DNA of 64,000 nucleotides from positions 806,001-870,000 of the forward strand of contig NZ_QYUO01000003.1 of the NCBI RefSeq assembly GCF_003591035.1. Direction: 5' to 3'. Position numbers and translations under genes: made by a program. The notes beneath the pieces were generated by a model that was not told the origin of the DNA, made no database searches, and was given only the letters and a program-made list of their open reading frames with translations. The stretch comes from Noviherbaspirillum saxi. Its GTDB lineage: Bacteria > Pseudomonadota > Gammaproteobacteria > Burkholderiales > Burkholderiaceae_D. Position 1 is the first letter of the stretch. The number at the start of each line of letters is the position of its first letter. Positions 18,260 to 27,634 of this stretch are shown here, in pieces.

Positions 18260-19477
18260 TCAGCGGATTTCCTCGGCGCGACGAATGCTGTTGATCATGG
18301 AAGAATTCAGCAGGAATGCCCGGTGCTGTTCCGGGTCGGCCGCAGTCTGGCGCATTTCATCGAGGCGCTGGGCGCGGACGCCGGGATCGCGCTCCTCGAG
18401 CAGGTTCTTGTTGCGGATGGTGATGGCTTGCACGTATTCTATGTTGGTTAGGCGACGTTGCCTGTCGTAGAGATCAAGCACGCTGTCGTCACTCCTCTGT
18501 TCCAGCACGGCCAGCAGCTTGTCCACCAGGTTCATCGCATCGTGAATGCCGCTGTTAAGGCCCATACCGCCGAGCGGGTTGTTGACGTGCGCCGCATCGC
18601 CGGCGAGCATGACGCGGCCGACCCGGAACGTCTTGGCGACGCGCTGATGCACGCGGTACACGCTCTTGTAAGGAATGTCGTATTCCATGTCGGGAGAGAG
18701 AAAGCCCTGAATGCGGCTTTGCACGAAGCGTTCCGACAACACCTCTTGGTCGTCCATTTCCGACGTGATGGGAAACGCAATGCGATAGATGCCAGGCGGG
18801 CCTTCGTGTGGTTGCACGAAGATGGCGCACCATTCATCCGGATCAGCGATATAGGCGTTGCCGGTGAATCCCTGCTCGCGCAGGTCATACGTGGTGGCGA
18901 AGACGAGAAAGCGCTGCGGCCAGGTGAAGCCTTCGAATTCGATGTCTAGCGTCTTGCGGACGATGCTGTGCGCCCCATCGGCGCCGATCAGGTAGCTGCC
19001 GCGAATCTCCGTATGGCCATCATGGGAAGCGGCCCTGACCGTGACGCCGTCTGCGTCGTGTGTAAAGCCGGTGCACTTGTGTCCAAACAACACACGCGCA
19101 TTCGGATAGCGCGACAGCGCCGCGAAGGCAATCTGCGACAGCTTGTGCTGTTCGCAGTGCAGGCGAAATGGATAGGGTGTCTGGTCGGCGATTACGCCGA
19201 GGTCGAATTGCGCCACGACCCCGGTACGGCGATCGCGTATCTGCCATTCCGGCACCTTGATGCCCTGTGCCAGCAGCTCGGCGCCGATCGACAGACGGTC
19301 CAGCATTTCGACGGTCGGCGGATGGAAGGTGCCGGCACGCAGGTCCCGCGGGATATCGTTGGCGCTTTCGAGTAACACCACCTGGACGCCTTTTTCCGCA
19401 AGGGCGAGGGCGGCGACGAGTCCGACCGGACCGCCGCCTGCAATAACAACTGGTTTCTGTTCCATATCTTTACTCAT
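18260..19477 (-). CDS. FAD-dependent aromatic hydroxylase (class A flavoprotein monooxygenase)
   Basis: A roughly 405-residue PHBH-fold monooxygenase. It has the Rossmann GGGPVGL motif near the N-terminus, the DG motif GADGAHSIVRK, and the GD motif GRVMLAGDAAHVNNPLGGMG. The start is uncertain: ATG at 19477 gives a standard N-terminus, but no clear Shine-Dalgarno site precedes it and an upstream GTG (19519) is possible. It lies between gentisate dioxygenase and the Bug receptor, so it most likely makes gentisate, for example from 3-hydroxybenzoate. The C-terminal part resembles MhpA-like hydroxylases, so another hydroxyaromatic cannot be excluded. Confidence 0.85.
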   Translation of the reverse strand: MSKDMEQKPVVIAGGGPVGLVAALALAEKGVQVVLLESANDIPRDLRAGTFHPPTVEMLDRLSIGAELLAQGIKVPEWQIRDRRTGVVAQFDLGVIADQTPYPFRLHCEQHKLSQIAFAALSRYPNARVLFGHKCTGFTHDADGVTVRAASHDGHTEIRGSYLIGADGAHSIVRKTLDIEFEGFTWPQRFLVFATTYDLREQGFTGNAYIADPDEWCAIFVQPHEGPPGIYRIAFPITSEMDDQEVLSERFVQSRIQGFLSPDMEYDIPYKSVYRVHQRVAKTFRVGRVMLAGDAAHVNNPLGGMGLNSGIHDAMNLVDKLLAVLEQRSDDSVLDLYDRQRRLTNIEYVQAITIRNKNLLEERDPGVRAQRLDEMRQTAADPEQHRAFLLNSSMINSIRRAEEIR

Positions 19478-19541
19478 AAGGGTGGGGGGCCCACCCGGTA
19501 TATCTTTCATGCAGGGCACATGATGCGTAGGTGAAGGTGCA

Positions 19542-20606
19542 CTAGTTGGCGTTGCGCTGTTCGCGCCACAAGCCGAGCGCTTCCTGCACCGGTCGGTCAG
19601 AGAAACTGAACAATACCGTCCTTTCCCTCACCTTGAATTCATGCGCGACCCAGCTCGGAATGACAAAGACATCATTCGGTCCGGCATCGAAGGTCTGGTC
19701 CGGCGTGGTGACCGTGACGCTCCCCTCGATGACCGCAAAGATGGTCCCGGCGGAACAGCGATACGGCGCGCTCGCAAAGTGGGCGGGAAGTTGTTGGATA
19801 TAGGCACCAATGGTGGGCATCGCCGAGCCGCCGGTGAGCGGATTCAGATAGCGCAGCTTGTAGCCATTGCAGGCATCAGGCGTGCCGGAGGTCGCCATCG
19901 CGGCGAGCGATGCGCAAGCATCCACATAGGCGTAGCTGAACAGGGGCGAGGCCCGGTTCGGGGTCGGCTGCGCGTCGACCGGGGCCATGTTGTTCCCGAA
20001 GCGCAGCGCACTGTCACCGGGCGGGCGCAGAAAGGATTGCGCTTCGGTGGAGCCGGACTCCGCGAAGCTGGCATCGAGCATCGCCACCATGGGCACGTCG
20101 AGGCCGTCCAGCCAAACCATCGGCTGATCCGTATGGTTACCGTGGTCATGCCAGGTCCAGGAAGGCGTGATGATGAAGTCGCCGCGCTTCATCAGTGACT
20201 GTTCGCCGTCCACGGTGGTGAACGCGCCGTCTCCTTCAAGAATGAGACGTAGCGCTGATTGCGAATGTCGGTGCGCCGGCGCGACTTCGCCAGGAAGGAT
20301 CATCTGCAGGCCCGCGTACAATGCCGGCGTGATCGCCGCCTTGCCGCGCATGCCAGGATTTTCAAGTATTAGGACGCGCCGTTCGGCTTCCTTGGCGGTG
20401 ATGAGTTTGCCGGCCTCATCCAGATAGGCGCGCGCTGTCGCATACTGCCAGTGCGCGGTACGGCATGCCGATGTGGGAACCTTGGTCACAAGACTGTGCA
20501 ATTGTTCCCACAAGGGAGCGTAATCGTCGCGACCGATTTTTTCATAAAACCGCTCCCGTTCGGCGCGGACTTCCGGCGATATCCGGTTTTCTGTCAAAGT
20601 AGCCAT
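19542..20606 (-). CDS. Gentisate 1,2-dioxygenase
   Basis: A 354-residue bicupin of the expected length. The N-terminal cupin carries the iron ligands in APAHRHSQSALR (His112, His114) and PSWTWHDHGNH (His153). A second cupin follows (FASAPYRCSAGTIFAVIEGS ... VIPSWVAHEFK). The enzyme opens the ring of gentisate to maleylpyruvate. It is in one minus-strand operon with an FAH-family hydrolase upstream and a flavin hydroxylase downstream. No maleylpyruvate isomerase is present in the window, which bears on the next step. Confidence 0.93.
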   Translation of the reverse strand: MATLTENRISPEVRAERERFYEKIGRDDYAPLWEQLHSLVTKVPTSACRTAHWQYATARAYLDEAGKLITAKEAERRVLILENPGMRGKAAITPALYAGLQMILPGEVAPAHRHSQSALRLILEGDGAFTTVDGEQSLMKRGDFIITPSWTWHDHGNHTDQPMVWLDGLDVPMVAMLDASFAESGSTEAQSFLRPPGDSALRFGNNMAPVDAQPTPNRASPLFSYAYVDACASLAAMATSGTPDACNGYKLRYLNPLTGGSAMPTIGAYIQQLPAHFASAPYRCSAGTIFAVIEGSVTVTTPDQTFDAGPNDVFVIPSWVAHEFKVRERTVLFSFSDRPVQEALGLWREQRNAN

Positions 20607-20684
20607 AGTCGTCTCCTTCAGACCTCAAACGTCATGCGGCGGCGCACTGCGCGCCGCCACGCTTTTCTCGCGCTAGCGAATGAT

Positions 20685-21557
20685 TTAGCGGATATGCACT
20701 GCCATTTCCCCGATCTGCTCCATCCGCGCGGTCATCAGGTCGCCGGACTGAATCGATGCCACGCCTTCCGGCGTGCCGGTCATAATTACGTCTCCGGGGT
20801 AGAGTGTGTACACATGGGACGCTACTGCAATCAGTTCCTCCACGCCGGTGATCAGGTCGCGCGTGTTGGCGTTCTGGCGGACAGCGCCGTTGACATGGAT
20901 TGAAAAAGCGAGTTCGCCTGGATTCGGGATTTCATCCTCGGTCACGAGGTAGGGACCGAGTACCGAATAGGTATCCGCCGACTTGCGATAGCTGCGGTCT
21001 TCGGTGCCGCGCACGGTCATGTCCAGGCCGATGCAGTAACCGGCGATGACGCTCTTGGCATCTTCCGCCTTGACGTTCTTGCACTGCTTGCCGATAACGA
21101 CGGCCAGCTCGACTTCATGGTCATTGCGGCGACCGGGGAAGTTGATGACCACGCCTTGCGACGCACCGACCAGGCTGGTGGCATTCTTCAGGAACACGCC
21201 GAATTTCGCGACCGGACTAGCAAAGCCTTCATAACCCGGGTTGTGGACATTGTTATGAATCTGCGCGTCCGCTGCCGATTCGTCGACATGCAGCTTGTAA
21301 TTGAGCGGGGCCGCGATGATCTTTGAAGGCGTCGCCACCGGCGACAGCAGACTGACGTCGGCTAGTTCGTACACCTTCGCATTTTTCTTCGCCGTGCTGA
21401 TTGCCTCACGCAGGGAAGGCAGGCGCTCGATCAGCAAATCGCCAGGCGCGACCGGCCATTTCAACGCCGGCAGCGATGCAAGCACCGCGCTTACGTCATA
21501 TACCTTGTCTTGTTCTACCAGGCCGAGGCGGCCTTCATTGAAACGGCAGATTCGCAT
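20685..21557 (-). CDS. FAH-family hydrolase, candidate maleylpyruvate or fumarylpyruvate hydrolase
   Basis: A 290-residue fumarylacetoacetate-hydrolase-fold protein with the metal ligands in NDHEVELAVVIGK (Glu148, Glu150) and YCIGLDMTVRG (Asp179). It is the first gene of the gentisate operon and lies behind a 34-bp palindrome. Without an isomerase nearby it could act directly on maleylpyruvate, giving pyruvate and maleate, as reported for HbzF of Pseudomonas alcaligenes. If an isomerase exists elsewhere, fumarylpyruvate is the alternative. A broken copy of the first ~60 codons is present at 34378. Confidence 0.88.
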   Translation of the reverse strand: MRICRFNEGRLGLVEQDKVYDVSAVLASLPALKWPVAPGDLLIERLPSLREAISTAKKNAKVYELADVSLLSPVATPSKIIAAPLNYKLHVDESAADAQIHNNVHNPGYEGFASPVAKFGVFLKNATSLVGASQGVVINFPGRRNDHEVELAVVIGKQCKNVKAEDAKSVIAGYCIGLDMTVRGTEDRSYRKSADTYSVLGPYLVTEDEIPNPGELAFSIHVNGAVRQNANTRDLITGVEELIAVASHVYTLYPGDVIMTGTPEGVASIQSGDLMTARMEQIGEMAVHIR

Positions 21558-21602
21558 TACGTCTCCTTAATACATTCCAAAAGATACATACATTTGCATT
21601 TA

Positions 21603-21636
21603 AATAGAGCATGCTCAAAATTGAGCGTGCTCTATT
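21603..21636. promoter_or_regulatory. 34-bp near-perfect palindrome, candidate TetR operator of the gentisate operon
   Basis: Half-sites AATAGAGCA(T/C)GCTCAA face each other, with only two mismatched positions in 17. It lies about 46 bases ahead of the FAH start codon, in the promoter zone. The 22-bp core recurs unchanged at 34626, next to a TetR gene. Confidence 0.8.
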
Positions 21637-22279
21637 GTATAGTCGAGTTTTCGCGAGCGTCAATCGCTTTTGCGTTTTTATAGAGCGCGAGATAGCCGGA
21701 CACCTGTGGACACTTCCGTTTGTATCAGTCCGTCACTGCAAGGTGCACGGCAAGGCATTGACGGTGAGAGATTCATTGCGGTTTTTCTTGCACAGGAACT
21801 GCCGTTCGATGCTGCGCGGATGAGCCTGAACCCCGAAGTTTTTTGCACCAGGCGCGCTAATCCTTCGAAGCGCAGAGAGGGTTCGGCAATACATGCCTGA
21901 ACGAGAAATTCTATGACCGCCGATGTCAAGTTGTGGCCGCTGAGTGGCGCAGGCTTCTGCGGGATCAGGCCGACCAACCCGCTTTGTGCAAAAAATCGTT
22001 GTACTGAAACAGCGGGTGTCCGGAAGTTCCGGGGATGGTATCGGGATGCTCGGTGCCGTACTCGTAGGCGGTGGTATCAGTGGTCCATTTGGTGTCGATT
22101 CCGCCGCCTACGAGTATGGTCTTAAACCGGCCTCCACCTGGCAAGGCACATCACACGGATGCCATTACCGATTCAGGCGGCCGGCATCGCGTGCAGCCAA
22201 AGCGGTCTGTACTTGGACGGACCGTAGTTTTCCATGAGTGACGGACCGCTGTGCTTGTCGCGCTTATATCCATGCGGCT
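21637..22279. other. Intergenic stretch with unidentified gene debris and an inverted repeat
   Basis: No intact gene recognised. On the minus strand a short frame (about 22118 to a stop at 21965) reads TILVGGGIDTKW followed by TAYEYGTEHPDTIPGTSG and looks like the end of a protein I cannot name. A 13-bp inverted repeat TACTCGTAGGCGG (22059-22071 and 22104-22116) lies inside it. A ~100-codon frame at 21678-21977 on the minus strand has no recognisable motif. Confidence 0.4.
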
Positions 22280-23446
22280 TTACTGCTCGTAACGCTTCAG
22301 CATCGTGCGGGCGATGACGAGTTGGAGAATCTGGCTTGTTCCCTCGTAAATGCGTACGCCGCGTGCATCACGATATAGCCGCTCGACTGGGTAATCCGCG
22401 ACATAGCCGGAGCCACCGTGGATCTGAACGGCGCGATCTGCGATACGTCCCAATGCTTCCGAACTAAAGTATTTGGCTGCGGCAGCCAAGGTCCGTGCAT
22501 CTTCCCCTTTTTCCAATACCTGCGCCGCATGCATTGTCAGCGCATGGCTCGCAAGATAGTCGGTCTCTGAATCGGCCAGCATGGCCTGGATCAACTGGAA
22601 GTTGGCAATGGGTTCACCGAACTGCACCCGTTGCGTCGCATATCGGGCCGCTTCGTCAATTAGCCGTTTAGCCATACCTACGGCGGACGCCGCCACGCTA
22701 ACCCGGCCGGCATCGAGAACGCTCATGGCAATCCGGAAGCCTTTGCCTTCATTGCTCGGCCCGCCGATGATATTGGCGGCGGGCACCCGCAGATTGTCAA
22801 AGGTAACATCGCATATGGGCGAACCGCGCTGACCCATTTTCTTCTCCGATTTGCCGATAATGAGCCCCGGCGTATCGCGTTCGACGATGAAGGCGGTGAT
22901 ACCCTTCGGACCTTTTTCGTTCGGATCGGTACGCGCCATGACCGTGAAAATCCCTGCCCGCGACGCATTCGTGATGAAACGCTTCGTGCCATTGATGACG
23001 AAGTGATCACCATCACGCCGGGCGGACGTGGTGATGCTTGCTGCGTCCGAGCCGGATCCGGGCTCGGTTAGGCAAAATGCGGCCGGCAATTCTCCCGTTG
23101 CCATGCGCGGCAAATAGAATTGCTTTTGCTCTTCGGTGCCGAAAAGTACGATACCTCGCGAGCCAATCCCGACGTTGGGCCAAAACACCAGGCGAAACGC
23201 TGGAGACGTTTCGCTGAAGGCCATCTGTATCTGCATTTCCTGGAGCAGGTCGATTTCAAATCCGCCGTACTGCTGTGGAATCGATAGTCCAAATAAGCCC
23301 ATCTCGCGCATTTCCGCGATCACTGTCTGCGGTACTTCGTCATTTTCCTCGACTTGCCTCTCCAGTGGCAGCAGCCGCTTTGTGATGAACTTGTCGACCA
23401 TGTTGAGGAGGTCTTGAAAACTATCCTTGTCAAAGGCAGAAGCCAT
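22280..23446 (-). CDS. Acyl-CoA dehydrogenase
   Basis: A 388-residue flavoprotein of standard length with AAFCLTEPGSGSDAASI (FAD/substrate loop), the middle beta-domain and the catalytic base in YEGTSQI (Glu368). It lies 29 bases downstream of the FerA-like ligase in one minus-strand operon. Pseudomonas ferulate clusters also contain an acyl-CoA dehydrogenase, where dehydrogenation of a dihydrocinnamoyl-CoA side chain is a plausible job. Electrons would go to ETF, and etfBA is present further right in the window. Confidence 0.9.
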   Translation of the reverse strand: MASAFDKDSFQDLLNMVDKFITKRLLPLERQVEENDEVPQTVIAEMREMGLFGLSIPQQYGGFEIDLLQEMQIQMAFSETSPAFRLVFWPNVGIGSRGIVLFGTEEQKQFYLPRMATGELPAAFCLTEPGSGSDAASITTSARRDGDHFVINGTKRFITNASRAGIFTVMARTDPNEKGPKGITAFIVERDTPGLIIGKSEKKMGQRGSPICDVTFDNLRVPAANIIGGPSNEGKGFRIAMSVLDAGRVSVAASAVGMAKRLIDEAARYATQRVQFGEPIANFQLIQAMLADSETDYLASHALTMHAAQVLEKGEDARTLAAAAKYFSSEALGRIADRAVQIHGGSGYVADYPVERLYRDARGVRIYEGTSQILQLVIARTMLKRYEQ

Positions 23447-23475
23447 AAGTGTTTCCTTTAATGATAGATTGTCTG

Positions 23476-25590
23476 TTAGCGAGGTCCTGCAATGGCGAAC
23501 AGGGCATCGAGCGCGATCCCGTCACGTCCGGATGGATAGGCTATGAATGGATTGATGTCGACTTCCGCGATTTCCGGATTGACAGTCATGAGATTTGCTA
23601 CGAGGCGAACCGCACGTGCGACCGGTGCCAGATCAACGGGCGCTTGACCGCGCAGGCCGCTGAACATGGCTGCGCCTTTCAGCTTTTTCAACGCTGCGAT
23701 AATTTCTGCTTCGTCCAAATCGGGCGCTAGTAGACGCACATCCTTGAGCGCTTCGATCCAGATGCCACCAAGGCCGACCAGCATGATCACACCCCATAGC
23801 GGATCACGGCGGCTGCCGATAACCAGTTCCAGTCCCGGCTTTGCCATGCTTTCGATCAGTAGACCCTCTAAGCGAAGATCGGGGCAAGCGTTGCCGATCG
23901 AGTCATGCATTTTTTTCCAGGCGCCGCGCAATGCCTCATTGTCTTTGATCCCGACGGCGACACCGCCGACATCGCTTTTGTGCGTCAGGCTATCCGCCTG
24001 CGCTTTGATCACAACGGGAAAGCCGATTCGTCCAGCGATATCGATGGCCTCATCGACGGTGCGGGCAAGGCCGCCCTCCGGCGTCGCAAGACCGAGCTGC
24101 CTTAAAATTTCCTTGCCCTTGTATTCGGCGATGGGGCCCGGTTGAAGATCCATGAGTCTCGGAACGGAAGCCGATGCTCCGTGTCTGCCGCTGGAGGCTA
24201 CAAGTTGTCCGTAGCGATGTACATGTGCCATCGCCCTCAATGCACGATCTGGTGAACGGAAAAACGGCACGCCGCCTTCGAACACCATCGCATTAAATTC
24301 ATCGGCCAGTGCATTCCCATCGCCCATGATGACAAAGGCCACAGGCTTGTCCGATTTTTCGATCACAGGCAATAGCGATTTCGCCTTGGCGACCTGCTGC
24401 GGCGCCGAACCTCCCATCAGCGCTACCACGACGCTGCCAACGCCGCTGTCGTCGAGCATGGCCTGCACCGTGGCGCCGAACAACTCCGGTTGTTGCATGC
24501 CAGCGGAGGTCAGATCAAGCGGATTATCCGGTGTGGCGAAGTCCGGCAGCATTTCCTTGAGCGCGTTCAAGGTTGTCCCCTGCAAGCTTGCCAGCTCAAG
24601 TCCGAGATCAGAACAAAAGTCGATTGAGATTCCACGAATGGCGCCTGAATTCGAAACGACAGCAGCATTGCCGCTCGTGACCGGCTTGGGAAAGCGGGCC
24701 AGAATATCGGTGACATCGAATAGCTCGTCGAGCGTATCGACCACGACAACGCCCTGGCGTTCCACCAGCGTGCGCATGACCTCGTAATCGCCGGCCAATG
24801 CTCCAGTATGGGATTGCGCCGCTTCGCGCGCTTTCGGACTGCGGCCAGGATGCATGAGCACGACAGGCTTGCCGGCGGCGCGCGCCTTTCCGCATGCGGA
24901 AAGGAAGACATCGGGCTTACGAATCATCTCGACGAAAATTGCAAAGGCGTCAACTTCGCTTGCCTCTACTAATTGGGTGAGCAAATCCTCGGCGCTGAGC
25001 ACAGCTTCGTTTCCGGTCGAAACGGAGAACGAAACGTTGATTCCCTTGGCGGCAAACGCTTGGCGAAGGTTGGCGTTAATCGCGCCGCTCTGGGCGATAA
25101 TGCCGATCCGTGGACCGGAACGGTGGAGCAACGGCGAGACCGGTTCGAAAGTCAGCGGGACGCCATCGGCGAAATTAACAAATCCCATGCAGTTCGGGCC
25201 CAGCAGGGCGATGCCGGCTTCGCGCGCCGTCCTGGCAATTTTCTCCTGCAGCTCGCGACCTTCACATCCGAGTTCGGAAAAGCCGGATGCGAACACGACT
25301 GCGCCGCCGATGCCGCGCGCGGCGCATGCTGAGATTGCATCGAGCACACCTGCCTGCGGCGTGATGATCACTGCGGCGTCGATGCCCTCGGGCAGATCGT
25401 GAATCGATGGAACACAGGCCTTGCCGTTGACTTCAGGTCGGCTGCGACTGACCAGATGCACCTCGCCCGTATAATTGAATCGCGAGAGATTTGCCTGCAC
25501 CAAGCCCGACACCGACCTCGGATCATCGGATGCTCCCACCACCGCAAGCGAACGCGGTCGAAGCAAGCGATTAAGATTATTGCTATTCAT
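23476..25590 (-). CDS. ADP-forming acyl-CoA ligase, FerA-like (feruloyl-CoA synthetase candidate)
   Basis: A 704-residue fusion of the acetyl-CoA synthetase (ADP-forming) type. The N-terminal CoA-binding Rossmann domain begins LRPRSLAVVGASDDPRS, followed by a ligase domain with IIAQSGAINANLRQAF and SHTGALAGDY (phospho-His region). The C-terminal ATP-grasp domain contains FPVVIKAQADSLTHKSDVGG. FerA of Sphingobium SYK-6 is of this family rather than the AMP-forming Fcs type. The gene sits directly after the hydroxycinnamoyl-CoA hydratase-lyase gene, so activation of ferulate or p-coumarate to the CoA ester is the best guess. Confidence 0.85.
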   Translation of the reverse strand: MNSNNLNRLLRPRSLAVVGASDDPRSVSGLVQANLSRFNYTGEVHLVSRSRPEVNGKACVPSIHDLPEGIDAAVIITPQAGVLDAISACAARGIGGAVVFASGFSELGCEGRELQEKIARTAREAGIALLGPNCMGFVNFADGVPLTFEPVSPLLHRSGPRIGIIAQSGAINANLRQAFAAKGINVSFSVSTGNEAVLSAEDLLTQLVEASEVDAFAIFVEMIRKPDVFLSACGKARAAGKPVVLMHPGRSPKAREAAQSHTGALAGDYEVMRTLVERQGVVVVDTLDELFDVTDILARFPKPVTSGNAAVVSNSGAIRGISIDFCSDLGLELASLQGTTLNALKEMLPDFATPDNPLDLTSAGMQQPELFGATVQAMLDDSGVGSVVVALMGGSAPQQVAKAKSLLPVIEKSDKPVAFVIMGDGNALADEFNAMVFEGGVPFFRSPDRALRAMAHVHRYGQLVASSGRHGASASVPRLMDLQPGPIAEYKGKEILRQLGLATPEGGLARTVDEAIDIAGRIGFPVVIKAQADSLTHKSDVGGVAVGIKDNEALRGAWKKMHDSIGNACPDLRLEGLLIESMAKPGLELVIGSRRDPLWGVIMLVGLGGIWIEALKDVRLLAPDLDEAEIIAALKKLKGAAMFSGLRGQAPVDLAPVARAVRLVANLMTVNPEIAEVDINPFIAYPSGRDGIALDALFAIAGPR

Positions 25591-25611
25591 ATCGAGTCTC
25601 CTGCTTGCAAT

Positions 25612-26472
25612 TTATTTGACATCGCGTTTGTAGGAACCTAGGCCCGGGCGGTAGGTTTTATCGTCTAGAAATTGCGACATGCCAACATTGCGGCCGTTCT
25701 CCGGATCTTCGATGACTGATTGTGCATGTTTTGCCATCAGGTAATCCGCACCTTGTTCCCAAGTCATTTCGGAAGCGATGCGGTATGACACTTTCGCGGT
25801 ACGTAGAACGGCGGGGTTCTTCTCCATTAACACCTTGGCCAATTGCGTGGTTCGTGCACGCAGGTCTTCAAGCGGAACCGATTCGTTGACGAGGCCGATC
25901 TCGGCAGCGCGTTTGCCGCTGAAGGTTTCTCCTGTCATGACATAGTACATCCCATCCCGTTCACGCATGAGTTGCGAAACCGCGCGGTTAACCACGCCGG
26001 CGGGAATAATGCCCCAGTTGATTTCGGAAAGACCGAAAGTGGCGTCGTCCGCAGCGATGGCCAGGTCACAAGCGATCACTGGCGTAAAAGCGCCGCCAAA
26101 ACACCATCCGTTCACCATGGCGATCGTTGGCTTGGCGTAATGCCGCAGCTGACGCCATTGCCATTGGCCATTAGCGCGAAACAGTTTGAGACGTTCAGCC
26201 GGCTTGTCGTCCGTGGCACGGAAATATTCGCGCAGATCCATGCCAGCCGAAAAAGCATCGCCAGCGCCGGTCAATACCAGGACCTTGCAGCGATCGTCGG
26301 ATTCTAGGTCGTTGAGGATATCGCACATTCGGTAGACGATGGCTGGATTGATGCAATTGCGTTTGGCCGGCCGGTTCAGCGTCACCCAGGCAATGCCATC
26401 TTCGAATGTAACGGTCACAGGTTCTTCGTTTGTGTTTGTGTCAGCTGTTGCTTGAGATTGGGATTTCGTCAT
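25612..26472 (-). CDS. ech: p-Hydroxycinnamoyl-CoA hydratase/lyase (feruloyl-CoA hydratase-lyase)
   Basis: A 286-residue crotonase with the marks specific to HCHL/Ech: GDAFSAGMDLREYF, YAKPTIAMVNGWCFGG, FGLSEINWGI (Glu150, equivalent to catalytic Glu143 of the Pseudomonas enzyme) and the ending QFLDDKTYRPGLGSYKR. It hydrates feruloyl-CoA or coumaroyl-CoA and then cleaves it to vanillin or 4-hydroxybenzaldehyde plus acetyl-CoA, without oxidation. It is the first gene of the minus-strand operon with the FerA-like ligase and the acyl-CoA dehydrogenase. It is divergent from the hydrolase/aldehyde dehydrogenase genes. Confidence 0.92.
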   Translation of the reverse strand: MTKSQSQATADTNTNEEPVTVTFEDGIAWVTLNRPAKRNCINPAIVYRMCDILNDLESDDRCKVLVLTGAGDAFSAGMDLREYFRATDDKPAERLKLFRANGQWQWRQLRHYAKPTIAMVNGWCFGGAFTPVIACDLAIAADDATFGLSEINWGIIPAGVVNRAVSQLMRERDGMYYVMTGETFSGKRAAEIGLVNESVPLEDLRARTTQLAKVLMEKNPAVLRTAKVSYRIASEMTWEQGADYLMAKHAQSVIEDPENGRNVGMSQFLDDKTYRPGLGSYKRDVK

Positions 26473-26526
26473 GATTTCTCCTCGGTTGGATCAAGTACTG
26501 GTGATCTGAAATTTTCGTATGAAAAG

Positions 26527-26552
26527 CTACTTTATATAAACTAACATTATTC
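26527..26552. promoter_or_regulatory. Repeated AT-rich operator candidate, copy 1
   Basis: Core TTTATATAA followed by CATTATTC, in the divergent promoter region of the ferulate block. It matches copy 2 (26630) at 20 of 26 positions. The TTTATATAAA centre is itself a palindrome, which suits a MarR-type dimer. Confidence 0.6.
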
Positions 26553-26629
26553 TGTCAAGTGCAGATTTGACGCAGAAATCGACATTCTCAATAGGCATTG
26601 AACTAGGATGAAAAAATCGCTATGCAAAT

Positions 26630-26655
26630 CATATTTATATAAGGTAGCATTATTC
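26630..26655. promoter_or_regulatory. Repeated AT-rich operator candidate, copy 2
   Basis: Same pattern as copy 1, about 103 bases (ten helical turns) away and nearer the rightward hydrolase gene. A related CTTTATATAAACTA lies ahead of the aldehyde dehydrogenase at 61266. Confidence 0.6.
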
Positions 26656-26728
26656 ATGTTCCCATTGCATACGCATGTTCAAGAGGCGATCACATTCCCG
26701 GAACACTCAAAAAAATGAAGGAGATAAG

Positions 26729-27559
26729 ATGGCTCGATCCGTAGATGTCGACGAATTAGCATCCAGCGCCACGCTTTTGACGACGCCTTGTGGACATGGA
26801 AAAATAACTTGGCGCAGATGGGGAAGGGGCTCTCCGGTCGTGTTACTGCACGGTACTGCAGGATCGTGGACCCATTGGGTTCGCAATATTGGTGCGCTAG
26901 CAGTCATGCACACGGTGTATGTTCCCGATTTGCCAGGGTTTGGCGACTCTGACTCGTTAGCGGAGCCGCATACTTTCGCCAACATTGCTGCGACACTATG
27001 GGCCGGGCTGGATGAATTGTGCCCTGACCGTCCATCAATTGCGCTAGCAGGCTTTTCTTTCGGTTCCGTTGTCGCTGAAAGCATGGCGCTGGAACGTGGC
27101 GACCAGATACGCAGGCTAGTACTTGTGCGCGGCAACTTCAACGACCAGACGCCGCGTCTGCCAGGGACCTTGAAGAAATGGCGCGGCCTGGCCGATCCGA
27201 AGGATGTGGAGGCTGCGCACCGCCACAATCTAGCCGTCATGATGTTCCACGACAGTGCGAAGATCGATGAGCAAGCGGTAATGCTGCATGCGGAAAACTC
27301 CAGACGCTCCATGCTTGATCCGGCTCTTTTCTTTCCAAGCAGGCCGCTGGACGCGCTTAGAAAGATTGCAGGGCCTGTCGCGGGCATTACCGGGGAGTTT
27401 GATAGCTACGGATTACCCGATCCGCGAAAACAGGGGGAAGCCTTGTTGGAGGTCCGGCCGGACGCTATTTTTCATATTATCCCGACTGCGGGCCACTGGG
27501 CTATTTATGAATCCGCAGAAAAGGTAAACCCTATTCTGCTGGACATGTTCAGTCGTTGA
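26729..27559 (+). CDS. Alpha/beta hydrolase (MhpC/BioH-like fold)
   Basis: A 276-residue hydrolase when started at the ATG behind GAAGGAGATAAG. Motifs are LLHGTAGSWTHW (oxyanion His-Gly), LAGFSFGSVVAES (nucleophile Ser in GFSFG) and the late His in PTAGHWAIYE. The first gene rightward from the divergent ferulate promoter region. Cleavage of a feruloyl or other hydroxycinnamate ester is a plausible but unproven role. The family also includes C-C bond hydrolases. Confidence 0.85.
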   Translation: MARSVDVDELASSATLLTTPCGHGKITWRRWGRGSPVVLLHGTAGSWTHWVRNIGALAVMHTVYVPDLPGFGDSDSLAEPHTFANIAATLWAGLDELCPDRPSIALAGFSFGSVVAESMALERGDQIRRLVLVRGNFNDQTPRLPGTLKKWRGLADPKDVEAAHRHNLAVMMFHDSAKIDEQAVMLHAENSRRSMLDPALFFPSRPLDALRKIAGPVAGITGEFDSYGLPDPRKQGEALLEVRPDAIFHIIPTAGHWAIYESAEKVNPILLDMFSR

Positions 27560-27634
27560 TCGTCAAGGCTGCTGATGTGGCCGATTGAATTGCATCGCAG
27601 GGGCGATACCGATCCCTGTTATAGGAGAATCACT

